From assembly GCA_026936335.1 (NCBI GenBank), contig JAPMXV010000058.1, positions 248,001 to 312,000 on the forward strand: a stretch of 64,000 bases of DNA. The letters are read 5' to 3'. The DNA comes from Mantamonas sphyraenae. Lineage: Eukaryota > CRuMs > Mantamonadidae. Below, in pieces: positions 37,820 to 49,497 of this stretch. The notes under the pieces were generated by a model. That model was not told the DNA's origin and searched no databases. It worked only from the letters and a program-made list of their open reading frames with translations. Position 1 is the stretch's first letter. Each line of letters begins with the position of its first letter. The position numbers were made by a program, and so were the translations under genes.

Positions 37820-40800
37820 ATGTCTCAAACCATGGATTTAAACATGTTTGGCATTGTGGCTGGTGCCAAGCAGGCCACACAGGTCGACAGCGAGGAGCTC
37901 AACAACGGCGCCCGAATCACACCTCGCCGTGCCTTTGGCATGAAGACCACCGTGCCCAACAACGTCGTCTGGGTCGACGAAACCACCATTGTGTACCCGG
38001 TTGGCGGTCACATTGTGTCCTTTGACCTCGACAGCCATGAAATGGCCTTCTTTTCCAGGCATCTCAACGTCCGTTTGGCGCCAAGCCGTTTCCCCAATCC
38101 GTCCCCTGCACATGCTAGCCCCACCCCCGCTACACCGATGCCTCTCGCCTGCGTGCATTTGCCAACACACAGTGTGCCATTGTGCATCCTGCGTATCCAT
38201 GTACCCTCTCTGAACGCCGGGTTGCGGCGTGCTTTGTGCGCTTGCCTCGCTCTCCCCGCCCACGCACTCACACGAATTGCCACAGGTTCGCGGGTGCCTT
38301 GCCATGGCTCTGTCGGCAAATCGCAAGTATCTTGCCGTCAGTGAGCAGACCATTTCGCCCCGCGTGGCCCAAGTTAGTGTGTACCTCACTGGACGTCAAA
38401 CCCGCATCCGCACCTTTTCCATGCCCGAGGCCAAGGAGTTTCACCTCGTCGCATTTTCCAAGGACATGCGCACCATTGCATGTGTCACCGGCGGCCCTCA
38501 TTTTGTCCTCAGTTTGTGGAATTGGGACAAGGGGACCATGATCGACGAGATCAAGATTGGCGTCGCCACCACACAGGTCACCTTCAATCCGTTCGACGCC
38601 GCTCAGATTCTCGTCTCGGGGCCCATGCTCCTCCGTCTGTACAAACTCAACACCGAATCTGTCTTGCGCGTCACGCACGACTTTGCCTCGGATCTCGAGG
38701 AGCCCAGCTTCACTTCCCACCTGTGGCTCAACAAAAAAACCCTCGTGGCCGCCTCGGCCACCGGCAGCATCATGCTCTTCCACGACCGCAAACTGGAGCA
38801 CGTGTTTGACGACGTCCTCCAGCTGCCCGGCACGATTGCGCACATTGTACGTGTGCACCAGGGCTTCGTCGCTGCGGCCTCCCACGGCCAGCTCATTCTT
38901 TTCGAGGTGGTCGCTCAGGACGATGGGCAGGTCGAGTGCACCTTTGTGCGCAATGTCGTCTTTGATACTCTACGCCACACCGCTGTGGCTGGCCTGTGTC
39001 CCTCGCCCAACTTTGAGTCGGTCATCGTCACCATGGACACCTCCATGGCCTACACCGTGCCCATCAGCAGTGCCTACCTGTTTACAAACCAACAGCCGTC
39101 CCTCAACGCCGTGCCAATCTCTCACCAGAGCGGAGCCGTCATCGGCCTTTCTGTTTGCTACCGTCGCCCGCTCATGGTCACCATCACCGCCAACCGCTCG
39201 CTGTGCGTGTGGAACTACATCGAGTACCGCTGTGTGCTCAGCGTCACCCTACCAGGCGAGCCTGTCGACATCTGCATGCATCCGCTGGGCTACCAGCTCG
39301 TCGTCAGCTTCGCAGAGGGCAACCTCAAAGTGTACAGTCTGTTGATCAACGAGGTTGCACTGGAACACCAGCTTGAGGTCAAGCAGGCATCTCGCGTCTC
39401 ATTTTCCCAAGGAGGGCAGTACTTTTCCGTGATCAGCGACAACCGCGCTCTCATTTTCAACGCCTTTACCTTTGAGCTGCTGATCACACTCAAGGGACAT
39501 GTGGGACCCATCAAATGTCTCACGTGGGGGCCGCGCGACTACACGGTGGTGACATGTGGCCTGGACGGAGCCGTGTTCGAGTGGTCTCTCAAGGACTACC
39601 AGCGCATTTCCTACAGCCATGTCAAGACGACGTCGTACAACGGCGCCGCATACACGCACGAATCATTGGGCACGGTGATCACCACGGGGTCGGACAAGAT
39701 GCTGCGCGAGCTGTCACAGGGTGACATTCGCAGCGAGGTTGCGTTCCGCTCGGGAACCCCGATGACGCTGCTGACCGCCGCCAAGAACAGGCTGCTGTTT
39801 ATCGGCACCAACCACGGTGCCGTGTCGACCGTGATGTATCCATTGCACTCCAGCAACTTGGAGCAGGAGTTTCACATGCACACTGGCTGCGTCACACGCA
39901 TGGCCTTTAGCCTCGACGAGTCCTTTATGTATTCCTGCTCAGACGATGGCTCGTTGTTCATCAGCGACGTGGCCACGTACGTCGACGGCTTACCATCGCT
40001 TCCTCAAGAGCTGGACGCCAGTGCATTCTCTGACTATGTGCTCGTTCGGGTGACGGATCTGGAAAAGTCGCGCTCGCGCATCCAGGACCTGCAGCGCATG
40101 ATTCGCAGCGCCGAGACGGAACACGAACATCAGATCGAGATGAAAGAGCAGCTGTACAACCAGATGGTCAAGAAGCATCAGCAGCAGTTGGAGCTGATGA
40201 AGCGTGCGCACGAAGACAAGATGGAAAAGCTGTCGCACGAGCTGACGGCCCACGAGCTCAAGTCGGCCGACGAGCTGCGCGTGCTCGAATCCGATCATTT
40301 GCGTGCAGCCACTGAGCTGGAGTCACTGTACGAGCGACGTCTGAAGCATGTGCAGAAGAACCACGCCGCGTATGTGGACAAGACCGAAGATTTCAAGTTC
40401 CAGATGGAAGAGACGATCATGAAGATGACGAAGGAGCACAAAGAGGAGGTGGAGGAGTTGAACACACGTTGGGAGGAGGCTGTGGACGACCTGGAGGAGA
40501 AACTGGCAGCCGTGAGTGCGGAGCTGGAGGAAAAGGTGGCGTACTACGAAAGTGCGTTGAAGGAATCGGAGAAAGAACACGACGACGAGTTTGAGCAGCT
40601 TCGACGCATCAACGACGATCATCTACAGCACCACAAGGACGCAGCCATGACATTGAAGAGCGAGATGATCGTGATGAAGCGGAAGGAGCTCAACCAGCGC
40701 AACGAGATGCAGCGCATGCAGCATCTGCTGGAGTCGTCGGGTCTGGACAAGACGGCGCAACAGAAGCAAATCCAGGAGCTGCGCAACCAGGTTGCAATGC

Positions 40801-43176
40801 TGCAACAGGAGCTGAGCGAGCGCAACGACATTGTTTCTCCAGAAGGAAAAGTCCATCTTTGAACTGAAGGCCAAGATCACAGAGCTGGACAAGTACAGGT
40901 ATGTGCTGGACTTCAAGTTGGACGACATGGAGCACCAGTTTGCACCGCAAGAGCGACTGAACACAACTCTCAAGTCGCGCATCAAGTCGCTGGAAAACGA
41001 GCTCGGGGAGTACGGGATGCGACACGACCGCCTGGAGAGTGCGCTTGCTGACAAGCACAGCAAGTTTGAGTCGCTGCACAAGGAGACTGTGCGATGCAAG
41101 AAGCAGCTGAGCGAGCAAAAGCGATATGTGCGCAACTTTCAGCAGGAGCTGCACTACATCTTTTCGAGTGGGATGGCAGGCCCCGAGTGGCGCAAACACC
41201 TTTTGGAATTCTACCACAAGTTTTCGGACCCGGAGCTGCACTCGCAGCATGCACAGCAGGAGGTGGATTCGAGGCAGTTGGAGTTTCAGCGGCAGCGGCA
41301 GTTTTTGCAGCAAAGCCTAAAGGGGACGCGGCGCAAGGCAGACCGCGAGGAGAAGAGGCTGATGGTGGAGCACAGGAAGCAGGTTGTGGAGAATCAGGAA
41401 CTGATTGGCGAGCTGAACAGACTGCGCAAGAACCAGAAGCTGCAGGCGCAGAAAATCAGCCGCCTTCAGGGAGAAAACAAGAGCCTGCAGTCGCGCAATG
41501 CAGAGATGGAACGAGCCATGGAGCGCAGTCGGGAATCATGGATCAAGATGGAGAGGCAGGTGGACAGCGAGTTTGCTGCGTCGGGTGGGTCTGGCAGGGA
41601 AGTGCGCGACGACGGAGATGTAGAGACGACACCAGGCAGTGTCAAGGGGGCTGGAGCTGGGCGTCTGCACAAGGGCTCGGCAAACAAGCTGTGGAGCGAA
41701 GTGTCGCGTGCAGAGCAGGAGAGGATGTCCGAGCTGATCCAACACTTGGACGAAAACAACTTTGCGATGGAACAGCAGCAGATGGAAATCAACCGACTGC
41801 GGGAACAGATTGCTATGATGCTGGAAACCGGGACGCGTGAGCAAGCGGCAGCCCAGGAAGCCGTGGCAGCAGGTTCGCTGGAAAAGATCGATCTGGTGCA
41901 ACTGAGCGGGCAGTCGAGTGGCATGGGAGGCATGCGTGGCACGCGCACGCGCAGCGAATCGCCCGCAAGGTCGCCCATGGGCAGGCTGGGCAGCGGAGGA
42001 CGGCGCATGTTTGCAACGCGCAGCCCGTCGCCCCATGCGGGCAGGGATTCGCCACGTCGCGTGCCTCACAATGTGATCCTGCGCAGCCAACAGCGACTTG
42101 AGGCAAGCAACGCCATGCCCGAGCGCCCTCAAGCGGAGGAAGAGAATGTCGTGGTGGCAAAGAGCGTTGGGCAGACGCCGACACGGACAGACGAGACGCA
42201 GCAGGTGGAGAAGCAGGCCGTTGACACTGCCGCCGAGGAGGGACAGCGAGACGCAGAGCAGGCGGTGCAGAATCAGCCGCGGTCGTTGCGACAGGAGAGC
42301 AACGACGACGAAGAATTTGAAACAGTGCTGCGCATTCCTGTGCAGAGTGGCAGGCAGGAGCTGGACGACGACCATCGTGTTGATCAGGAAGATTCCGAGC
42401 AGAATTACGAGCGCGTTCGTGGAGGATCAGATGCAGGCGTGGATGTGCTGGTGGTGAACGGCGAGAGTGCAAGCACGAGCGTGCGCCCGACTACGGCGAC
42501 GAGCAGTGGGACGTCGTCAACCGTGTCCAGCGTCGACGTGTACGAGGATTCCGAGGGCCAGGAGTCGGAAGACGACGACGCAGACGTGGTTGTGGCTGGG
42601 ACAGTGGCACACGACGACGGCGATGATGACGATGACGATGATGACGATGACATGCCAGCAAACGTGCCCACCGTGCGTGTGGAGAAGAAACGACCCGTGA
42701 CAGCCGGAGGAACTGGAAGGCGGTCTGCCAGACGTCCAGTGGGAGGGACGGGGGCTCATTTGACGTCGATGACATCGCGTGTGGCTCAACCTCCAAAGAG
42801 TGGTGCATCTGGGCTTGCGGCGCGCAAACGCCCGTCCAGCAGCATGGGGCTGCGCAGAGCAGCTGCAGGTGGCCGTGTTGTGCAGGGTGCACGCAAGGCT
42901 TCCTCAAGCTCTTCCGGCTCAGAGGGGCGCCAGCAGCAGCAGCGACAGCAGCAGCAACGGCGTCCGGCGTCCGCAGCCTCGACTTTGTCGGTGGCATCGA
43001 CCGTCGTGCTGGATTTGCATGATTTGGACGAGCAGGGCATGCGCACATCTCGTTCGCAAGGATCACGGCGCGTTGTGAACAGGCTGCCCATGGGGGCAGG
43101 TGGCTTTCAAGCAAACCGCAACGTGGCACGCCCGGCCCCGCGCATGAAGCCCCGCTACGGCTACACAAACCTGTAA
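37820..43176 (+). CDS. CFAP57: CFAP57/WDR65-like ciliary WD40 and coiled-coil protein (frame break)
   Basis: Exons 37820-38068 and 38286-43176 (donor GTCCGT is weak but phase 0 fits). The N-terminus has NNVVWVDETTIVYPVGGH and CLAMALSANRKYLAVSE, matching the CFAP57 opening. WD40 repeats fill about residues 60-700, then a long coiled coil containing EKSIFELKAKITELDKYRYVLDFK, the CFAP57 hallmark, before which a surplus T at 40831-40840 breaks the frame. The final about 450 residues are a disordered, Asp-, Ser- and Arg-rich tail not seen in human CFAP57. Corrected length about 1712 aa (human about 1250). CFAP57 assembles inner dynein arm g/d in motile cilia. Confidence 0.87.
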
Positions 43177-43230
43177 TTGTAATTGGGTCGACGTTCCACA
43201 ATGTATTTCATGACACTCTCCTCCTCCTCC

Positions 43231-46200
43231 TCAGTGCTTCTGGACCTTGATGGCCATGAGTGCATGCACAGTCGGGTGTTTTGCCGAGCCTGCGTTGACG
43301 CATGATTTGCAAGAGCTGTAGCAAGGACACACTGAGCAGCGGTGACGCTTGTGTTGCGCCGTGTCGTAGGACGAGCCACACTCGGTGCACGCCTCCAGCG
43401 ACTGCGGCACAACTTTGCGCATCGAGCTCAAGGGCAGATCGCGAACCGCCCTGACAACACTGTGCTCGCTTGTGTTTGCCAGCAAGTAGAAACCGACCTC
43501 TTCCCATGAGAGCAAGGGTCCAGGCAGGGCCACAGCACGCAGAGTTGCCGGATAGGCCTGCTGCATGCTGTGGAGCCAATTGTGTGCGGTGTCGAGGACA
43601 AAAGTGGCGTGTTGCAGCTTGATCAGCAGACTCTGATCCTTGACAACGCAGCCTGGCTGTTCCAGGAGTTCACGTACACCTTGCAAGAAGGCCACCGCCA
43701 CGGAAGTGGCCACACACTGCCACATGAGCGTGACCTGCTCGTCGACTTCGCCTTCGCTCAGCTCGTCTGCCAGGGTTTGCTCGACGTTGGTCGACCACAC
43801 AAGCAGACGGACCTCGTCCTGGTGCGAACCCACACATTCCATCACCTGCTCCGTCAACTCCCAGTACCCTCCCGAGTGCACCGTGCGAACCAGAGCATCC
43901 GCAGCCAGAACGTAGTCGGAGATCTGCCCGTCGGACAATAGCTCATCGACCCAGCCATCCACCTCATCGTCTGACGATTGATCTTCTCCGTACTCTCCAT
44001 AATCATAATCCTTGTAAGCCTCGTCCTCGTCCTCGTCGTCGTCGTCGTCGTGCGCAAAGAACACGTCATCCGCAAAGTCGCCGTACATGGCAAAGTCTTC
44101 TGCCGCTTCCTCCTCCTCCAACTCCTCTGGTTCCTCCTGCACACGCTTGGACATCTTGCTGGACAGGCGGCCAAAGAACCCACCCCCGCCAGGCCCCGAA
44201 CCAAGTCCACCAAAGGCTCCGCCGCCTCCACCTTTGCCTCCGAATCCGCCTCCACCTCCGCCTCCGAATCCACCCCCATAGGCCTCTGTGGAGCCAAAGG
44301 CAGCTGATGGGGCAGATTGTTCGTTGATCGCGTCCAGCAAGCCCTCCTCGGCGCTCAGCGCGAGCGAGGACATGGACAGATCTCGGCGATGGTCGCTGGA
44401 TGCGCTGATGTCGTTGGAGGACGAATTCTTGTTCTGGAACATGCTGAATGCCGCTTTGTCTGCCTTCTTGCCCTTTTTGCTCTTCTTCTTCTTCTTCTTC
44501 TTGTCGCTTGCGTCCATCGCCTTGAAAAAGGATTTGGACGAGGACGGAGCAGGCGCGGATGGAGGTCCTGAAAACGCGGCAGCGGCTGCAGCCTCTGCGG
44601 GAGGGGGCGGCGGTGCAGGTTGCGACGCCGGCATGGATGCAAGGTTAAGCAGCGACGACAAGTCTTCATCCTGGTCGCTGACGAAGGAGCTGCTCCTGGA
44701 GCTCATGGCCTTGCTGACACTCGAGCTTCGGCTGGAGCTGGACAACTTGCGCAGCTTGGGCGCTGCTGCCCTTTGGCCCGAACGGCTTCCGCCTCGTCCT
44801 TGGCGGGGCGCACCGCGGCGGCCCATCGCTTCGGGCTCGGGTTCGGGTTCTTCATCGACCACCTCCACCACTCGCCCCACTCGCCGTTCCTTGGCTTCCT
44901 CCATCTTCCGTTCTCGCCTCTTCATGCGCCTTCGGGGCTTGGCCACACGTTCTTCCTTCTCCGCCTCCCTTGCAACCTCCTCCCGCTCTACGGCCTCTTG
45001 GACGAGGCGCTGCACCCTCTTGCGCTCCGCCTCTTCAGCAGCCATCTTCTTTTCCTCCATCATGCGTGCAGCTTCTTCTGCAGCCCTGCGTGCCTCGGCT
45101 TCAGCAATCTTGCGTGCCTCTTCCTCGGCGGCCTTGCGTGCCTCCTCCTCTGCAGCCCTGCGCGCTCGTTCCTCTGCAGCCCTTTGTGCCTCCTCCTCGC
45201 GCTCAGACTTTTTGTGTGGCGGCTCGGCCGTCTCCTCAAAGGACATGTAGTCGAGTTCGTCGATGTGTGTGATGAGCTGCGACAGGGGCATGTGCGTCTG
45301 TGGCTGCTCGCCGTCCTTTTCAGCCTGCGTGCGCTTCTCCACCGCCACAAAACTGGTGAACTGCGACAGAATCTGGTAGTGCAGCGACATTTCGATAACC
45401 GACTGCTTCTTCTTTTCCTTGATGGTGGCTGCAAGCACAGGGTCGCGGTGGTAGAATCCGTCCTCCCAGTCGCGAATCATGGCCCGTGCTGCCAACCTGT
45501 GGATCGTGCTGCCCTTGACGTAGCACATCGGATCGGGAATGACAAAGTTGACAAACTCGTTGTCCTTCCACCAAGACACGTCGCCGTAGCGCTCGCGCGT
45601 GACATACTTGCCCACCAGCTCCGCCTGGTTCACATTCTCCACAAAGCCGTACACAATGACGCGTTCGCCGCGAAACACAGAACCCAGATGTCGCGGCGCC
45701 TGTTCAGGCTTCTTGTACGAGTCACACTCCCAGTCCACGTGGATGTCCTTGACAGCCGGCTGCATGGCGCGCGTAAATTGCCTGCGCACCTTGTCCAGTG
45801 AGCGCTGTTTGGGCGTAATAAACTCGTGTGCGCCGCCTCCTGCACGTGCCAAGCTGCGTACATAGTTGCGCGACACTTCTGTGCCCACGCCAAACGTAAA
45901 CAGGCGTGTGTGGTTGCTGTTCTTGTTGACCAGCTCCAGAATGTAGTCTTCGTTGGCCAGCAGTTGGCCATCGGTGAGCAGGAACACGTTGCGAGGACTG
46001 TTGTTACCGTCTGCACTGAGAAACAGTGAGTGCAACGGAAGCCACAGATCCGTTCCTCCCAGATCGGCCTCCATGTTTTCGCAGTACAGCAGAGCTTGGC
46101 CCACATGCTCAGCACTCGCCTCCATGCTGTCCACAAACAGTGAATCAAACGTGGAGCCAAAGCCCATGATGTTAAATCGACAGCCTCGCGGCAGATTGCG

Positions 46201-49185
46201 CAGCAGGAGCTTGAGCACACGGCGAACTTCGGCCATGTTGTCGCCGACCATGGATGCGCTCTGGTCCACGAGAAAGACAAACTCGTGCTGAGTGCTTTCC
46301 TGGAACTCAAACGATGGATAAAATGCAAGCATGACGGCCTGGTGGCCGTCGCGGTCCGATTCCACCCAGATGCGCGGATCGTGCGGGTTCTCCATGCCGA
46401 TGATGAGCTGAAAGTCATCCTGCAGGGCAGCAGGCAGATGCACAGCCTGCACATAGGCCATGGTCATGGTCTTTTTGATCTGCACCGTATGGGAGGGCGA
46501 AAAGAGCTTGTTGATGCGGTAGGGCATGTTGACACTGACGGCAATGTCGCAGCCGCCGACAAGCTTGCCCGACGAAGAGACGCCCACGCTGCTGGTTGTG
46601 CTTTGCAGCACCTGTGCCATGGCTGCCTCTTCGTAGACCTGCGCGACACGGGCCGGGATGGTCAGGGCAATGTCGTCGCCGTCCATGCCCACCTCTGTGA
46701 TGTACGTGATCTTGATGACCACCTGTGCGCCTGCTGGCAGGTTGCCCACAGACACAGTGAACACGTCGGGCTTCTCCGCTTCCATGAGGTAAGCTCCATC
46801 GCCACGCTCGACAGCCTCGCGATAGATCTTGCGTGCCTCTTCCTTTTCCTTGACTTCGGCGACGAGATGCTTGCCGTTGATGAACGCCTCAAAGGCACAG
46901 ACAGCGGACATTTCATCCAGGGGAAAGACATACTTGGCTTCCAGTGTGCTCTTGCTCTGGTTGACGTACTCTTGCAAGACGACGACCTGGCCGACGAAAT
47001 CGGTGACCGAGGCACGCACATCGACCTGACGCAGCGGCACAGCGGCTTGGTTGCCCTGGGCGTCGGTTGTAAACAGGCCAACCTGCTGTGAGGCAGGGTC
47101 GTCGCCGTCGTTTGCAGCTTGGGCCATTTCGTCGGGCAAGCGGCTGTAGGAAGGGTCTGCAGCTTGCGAACCCTTTTTGGTGGGCGCTTGCATCAACTGC
47201 TGCGCGGGTGCAGAGTCGTTGTCGATCTGGATCTCGACGAGATACTGCAGACGTTGCTGACGAGCGGCGTAGATGGCGTACTCTGAGTCGACAAAGTCAC
47301 TGGGTTTGCTCTTGGTGCCGGGCTTGCCATGCACAGAGTGGTAGCCTGAAGGGGCGCGCGTGAGGTCAGGTTCCTCGTCGAGGGTGGGCAGACAGTCGCC
47401 GAGAGCCACTTCGGCAATGGCAACAAAGCGAGAGCCGTCGTGTGTCGCGCTCGTGTACTTGACAGACGTGAGGAATTGGTCGGAGAAGTAGATGCCGGCG
47501 CCGAGGAGGCCGTAGTTTGTGCGCTTACCGCCGAGCTGGGTGACAATGTGGGGCAGAAGCAGGCCACGCGAGAGGACGCCGACCCAATTTGCGGCACCTG
47601 TGCCGTGGAAGAGGGTGCGCTTGTTGTGCAGCTCGTGAGCAAACGTGTCACTCTCAAAGGCTCTGTTGACGGCGTAGATGTTCTTGATACTGAAGGAGTC
47701 GTTGTCCTGGGGCACAGAGTCCCAAATGGTGTCGAGAACCGAGTTGAACTCGGTCGAATTGGGCTCGAGAGCACGAATGTCGCAGTTGAGGGCGTTGTAG
47801 CGGGCATCCAGCTGGCTGGTGCCAAACAGGACGCCACCGACGGTCTCTGTGATGTTTTGGATGTCTTGCATAAGCTGGAGCATGTCCTGCTCGCGAGCAA
47901 AGAGCTCTTCGTCGTTGATGTAGGGGCCGTGCTGGGGTTGGAAGCGGTGTGGAATCTGGCTGTAGTACTTGGACGTAAGCTTTGCCATGCGTTCGACGTC
48001 GGGAGAAGGCTGTTTGCTCTCCTTGTGGAGCTGGAGGAGGGTGGCGCGTCCTGCGTTGATCTGCTGGCTTGTGAGGACGCCCAGCGGGGTTTCGATGAGG
48101 CCTTGGCTTGTGATTTGCACATCGATGACGCTGGCGAGGGCATGTTGAGCCTCACGGTACAAGTGTTCAACGAGCTTGCGGATCGGGGCTGGGAGAGCAC
48201 TGTCGTCGGAGTTCAGTTGGAGGCCGTGGTTGATGCTGTACTCTGAACCGACGGTTTGTGTGATGACGCGCACGCGTTGGTATCCTTGGTTGACACGGCG
48301 CTGGTACTGGTCAGTGTAGACGGCCTTTGCGTGGGCCAGGTTGGCTGGGAAAAGGAACTTCTTGGTCTGGTTCTGCCAGTCTTTGACGGTGCCGTAGTGG
48401 AGCAGGATGCGGTAGGTGCGGTCAGCCTGTGCATCTCGGTTGACGTGGCAATGCAGTTCGATGCTGCTCCAGAAGTATGCTTCACCCTTGCGGACTTGTT
48501 GGAAGAGGTCCCTGCGAACGAGTTCAAAATCGTCGGCAAACGAGGGCAACTCGGGATCGGACGGGTTCCACTGCTCGAGCTGCGAGGGATCAAACACAGT
48601 CGCAGATGATTCTGTGTTGGACGAGTCGTCATTGGTTTCCCAGCTGAACGAGAGGCTGGACGAGGTCGTAGCGCGTGCAGGCTGTGTTTGCGAGGTGGGT
48701 TGGACGTCAGCGGGCTGTACATGCCCCACATTCAGGTGGACAGCGGCACATGGCAAATGAACAAGATCCTACACATACAGGCTGCATGTTTGCGGTGTCA
48801 TAGGGGCTGTGGTCGACGAGGGTGGCCTTGTCGACGCAGGCGCTGATGAATTCGTGGGTGACAACTGGGACGCTGTACGCTCGCGCGGACTCGAGGGTGT
48901 ACGAAAAGTCAAAGTTGGACTCCCAATAGTCACGGGACGTGACCATAAAGTTTGTCTGTGGGCAAGGTATGGCACAGGGCACGGTGAGCTCCGGGGTAGG
49001 TTGGTTTGCACAAAAAACGGGGTCTCGGCTTTGGCGGGAGAGGGCCGACTCACATCCGAGGCGATCATGTAGGAGACGATGCCGCCGTTCTTTTCGATGA
49101 GCGAGCACACGTTCGACTTGAGGGTGGAGTCGTTGCCCACCTCGACGGAGAATTCCAGACCCGAGAAAAGCGCTTTGGTGGTCAT
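43231..49185 (-). CDS. PARP4: Vault PARP (PARP4): BRCT-PARP-VIT-VWA protein with C-terminal ZZ-like finger
   Basis: Exons 49185-49054, 48955-48779, 48714-43231; introns of 98 and 64 nt, phase 0; about 1930 aa. Order: BRCT domain (residues 1-100); PARP helical and catalytic domains with LFHGTG (His, about 472), GAGIYFSD (Tyr, about 509) and DSEYAIY (Glu, about 580), so an H-Y-E active site; VIT domain (about 650-800, FPLDEMSAVCAFEAFINGKH); VWA domain with MIDAS DQSAS (about 920) and T/D loops; an Ala-Glu-Arg coiled coil (about 1275-1360); Gly/Ser/Asp low complexity; a region like the human C-terminal part (GYWELTEQV); and a Cys/His cluster (CTECGSSY...RHRCSVCPCYSSCKSC...H...H) of ZZ type at the end. 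PARP4 ADP-ribosylates MVP inside vault particles. Confidence 0.92.
49007..49061. repeat. About 50-bp repeat, copy A (in PARP4 exon 1/intron 1)
   Basis: Shares GGGAGAGGGCCGACYCACAT and flanking CACAAAA...GTCTCGGC and CCGAGGCGA with copy B at 49326-49377, same orientation. Copy A holds the functional PARP4 donor (GTGAGT on the minus strand). Confidence 0.7.
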
Positions 49186-49497
49186 CGCTTGTCGGTGCGG
49201 GTGTTGGACGAGCATGCGCACGTGGAGAGGAAATCACACTCCCAATGGACATTCAGTTGCAACCAACGAAGCGAATGAATGGTTTGTGTCGATGAAACTC
49301 GCTCCCGCCCAGCCAGATGTCGGATCACAAAAGCCGGAGTCTCGGCGCGGGAGAGGGCCGACCCACATCCGAGGCGAACCGTGGTGCAAGGTGCAAAAGT
49401 GTGCAGGGTTGCAGACGTGGTGTGGGGGGGAGATGTTGTCCATGTGGAGCATGCTGCCCCGAGGCCGGCAAGCCAAGCAGGGCAAAAACAACCCCCA
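49186..49497. promoter_or_regulatory. Divergent promoter region PARP4 / SPIN90
   Basis: About 312 bp between the PARP4 start and the first base of the SPIN90 start. It contains a copy (49326-49377) of a roughly 50-bp sequence also found across the exon 1/intron 1 border of PARP4 (49007-49061). No TATA box is evident. Confidence 0.5.
49326..49377. repeat. About 50-bp repeat, copy B (upstream of SPIN90)
   Basis: Near-identical to copy A apart from a 3-base gap and a few substitutions, including T to C in what would be the PARP4 donor (ACTCAC becomes ACCCAC). Confidence 0.7.

Noticed and set aside
48281-48295. GTATCCTT (U12 donor-like) on the plus strand at about 48.28 kb
   Set aside because: It lies inside the continuous PARP4 coding exon on the opposite strand, so it cannot act as a donor there.
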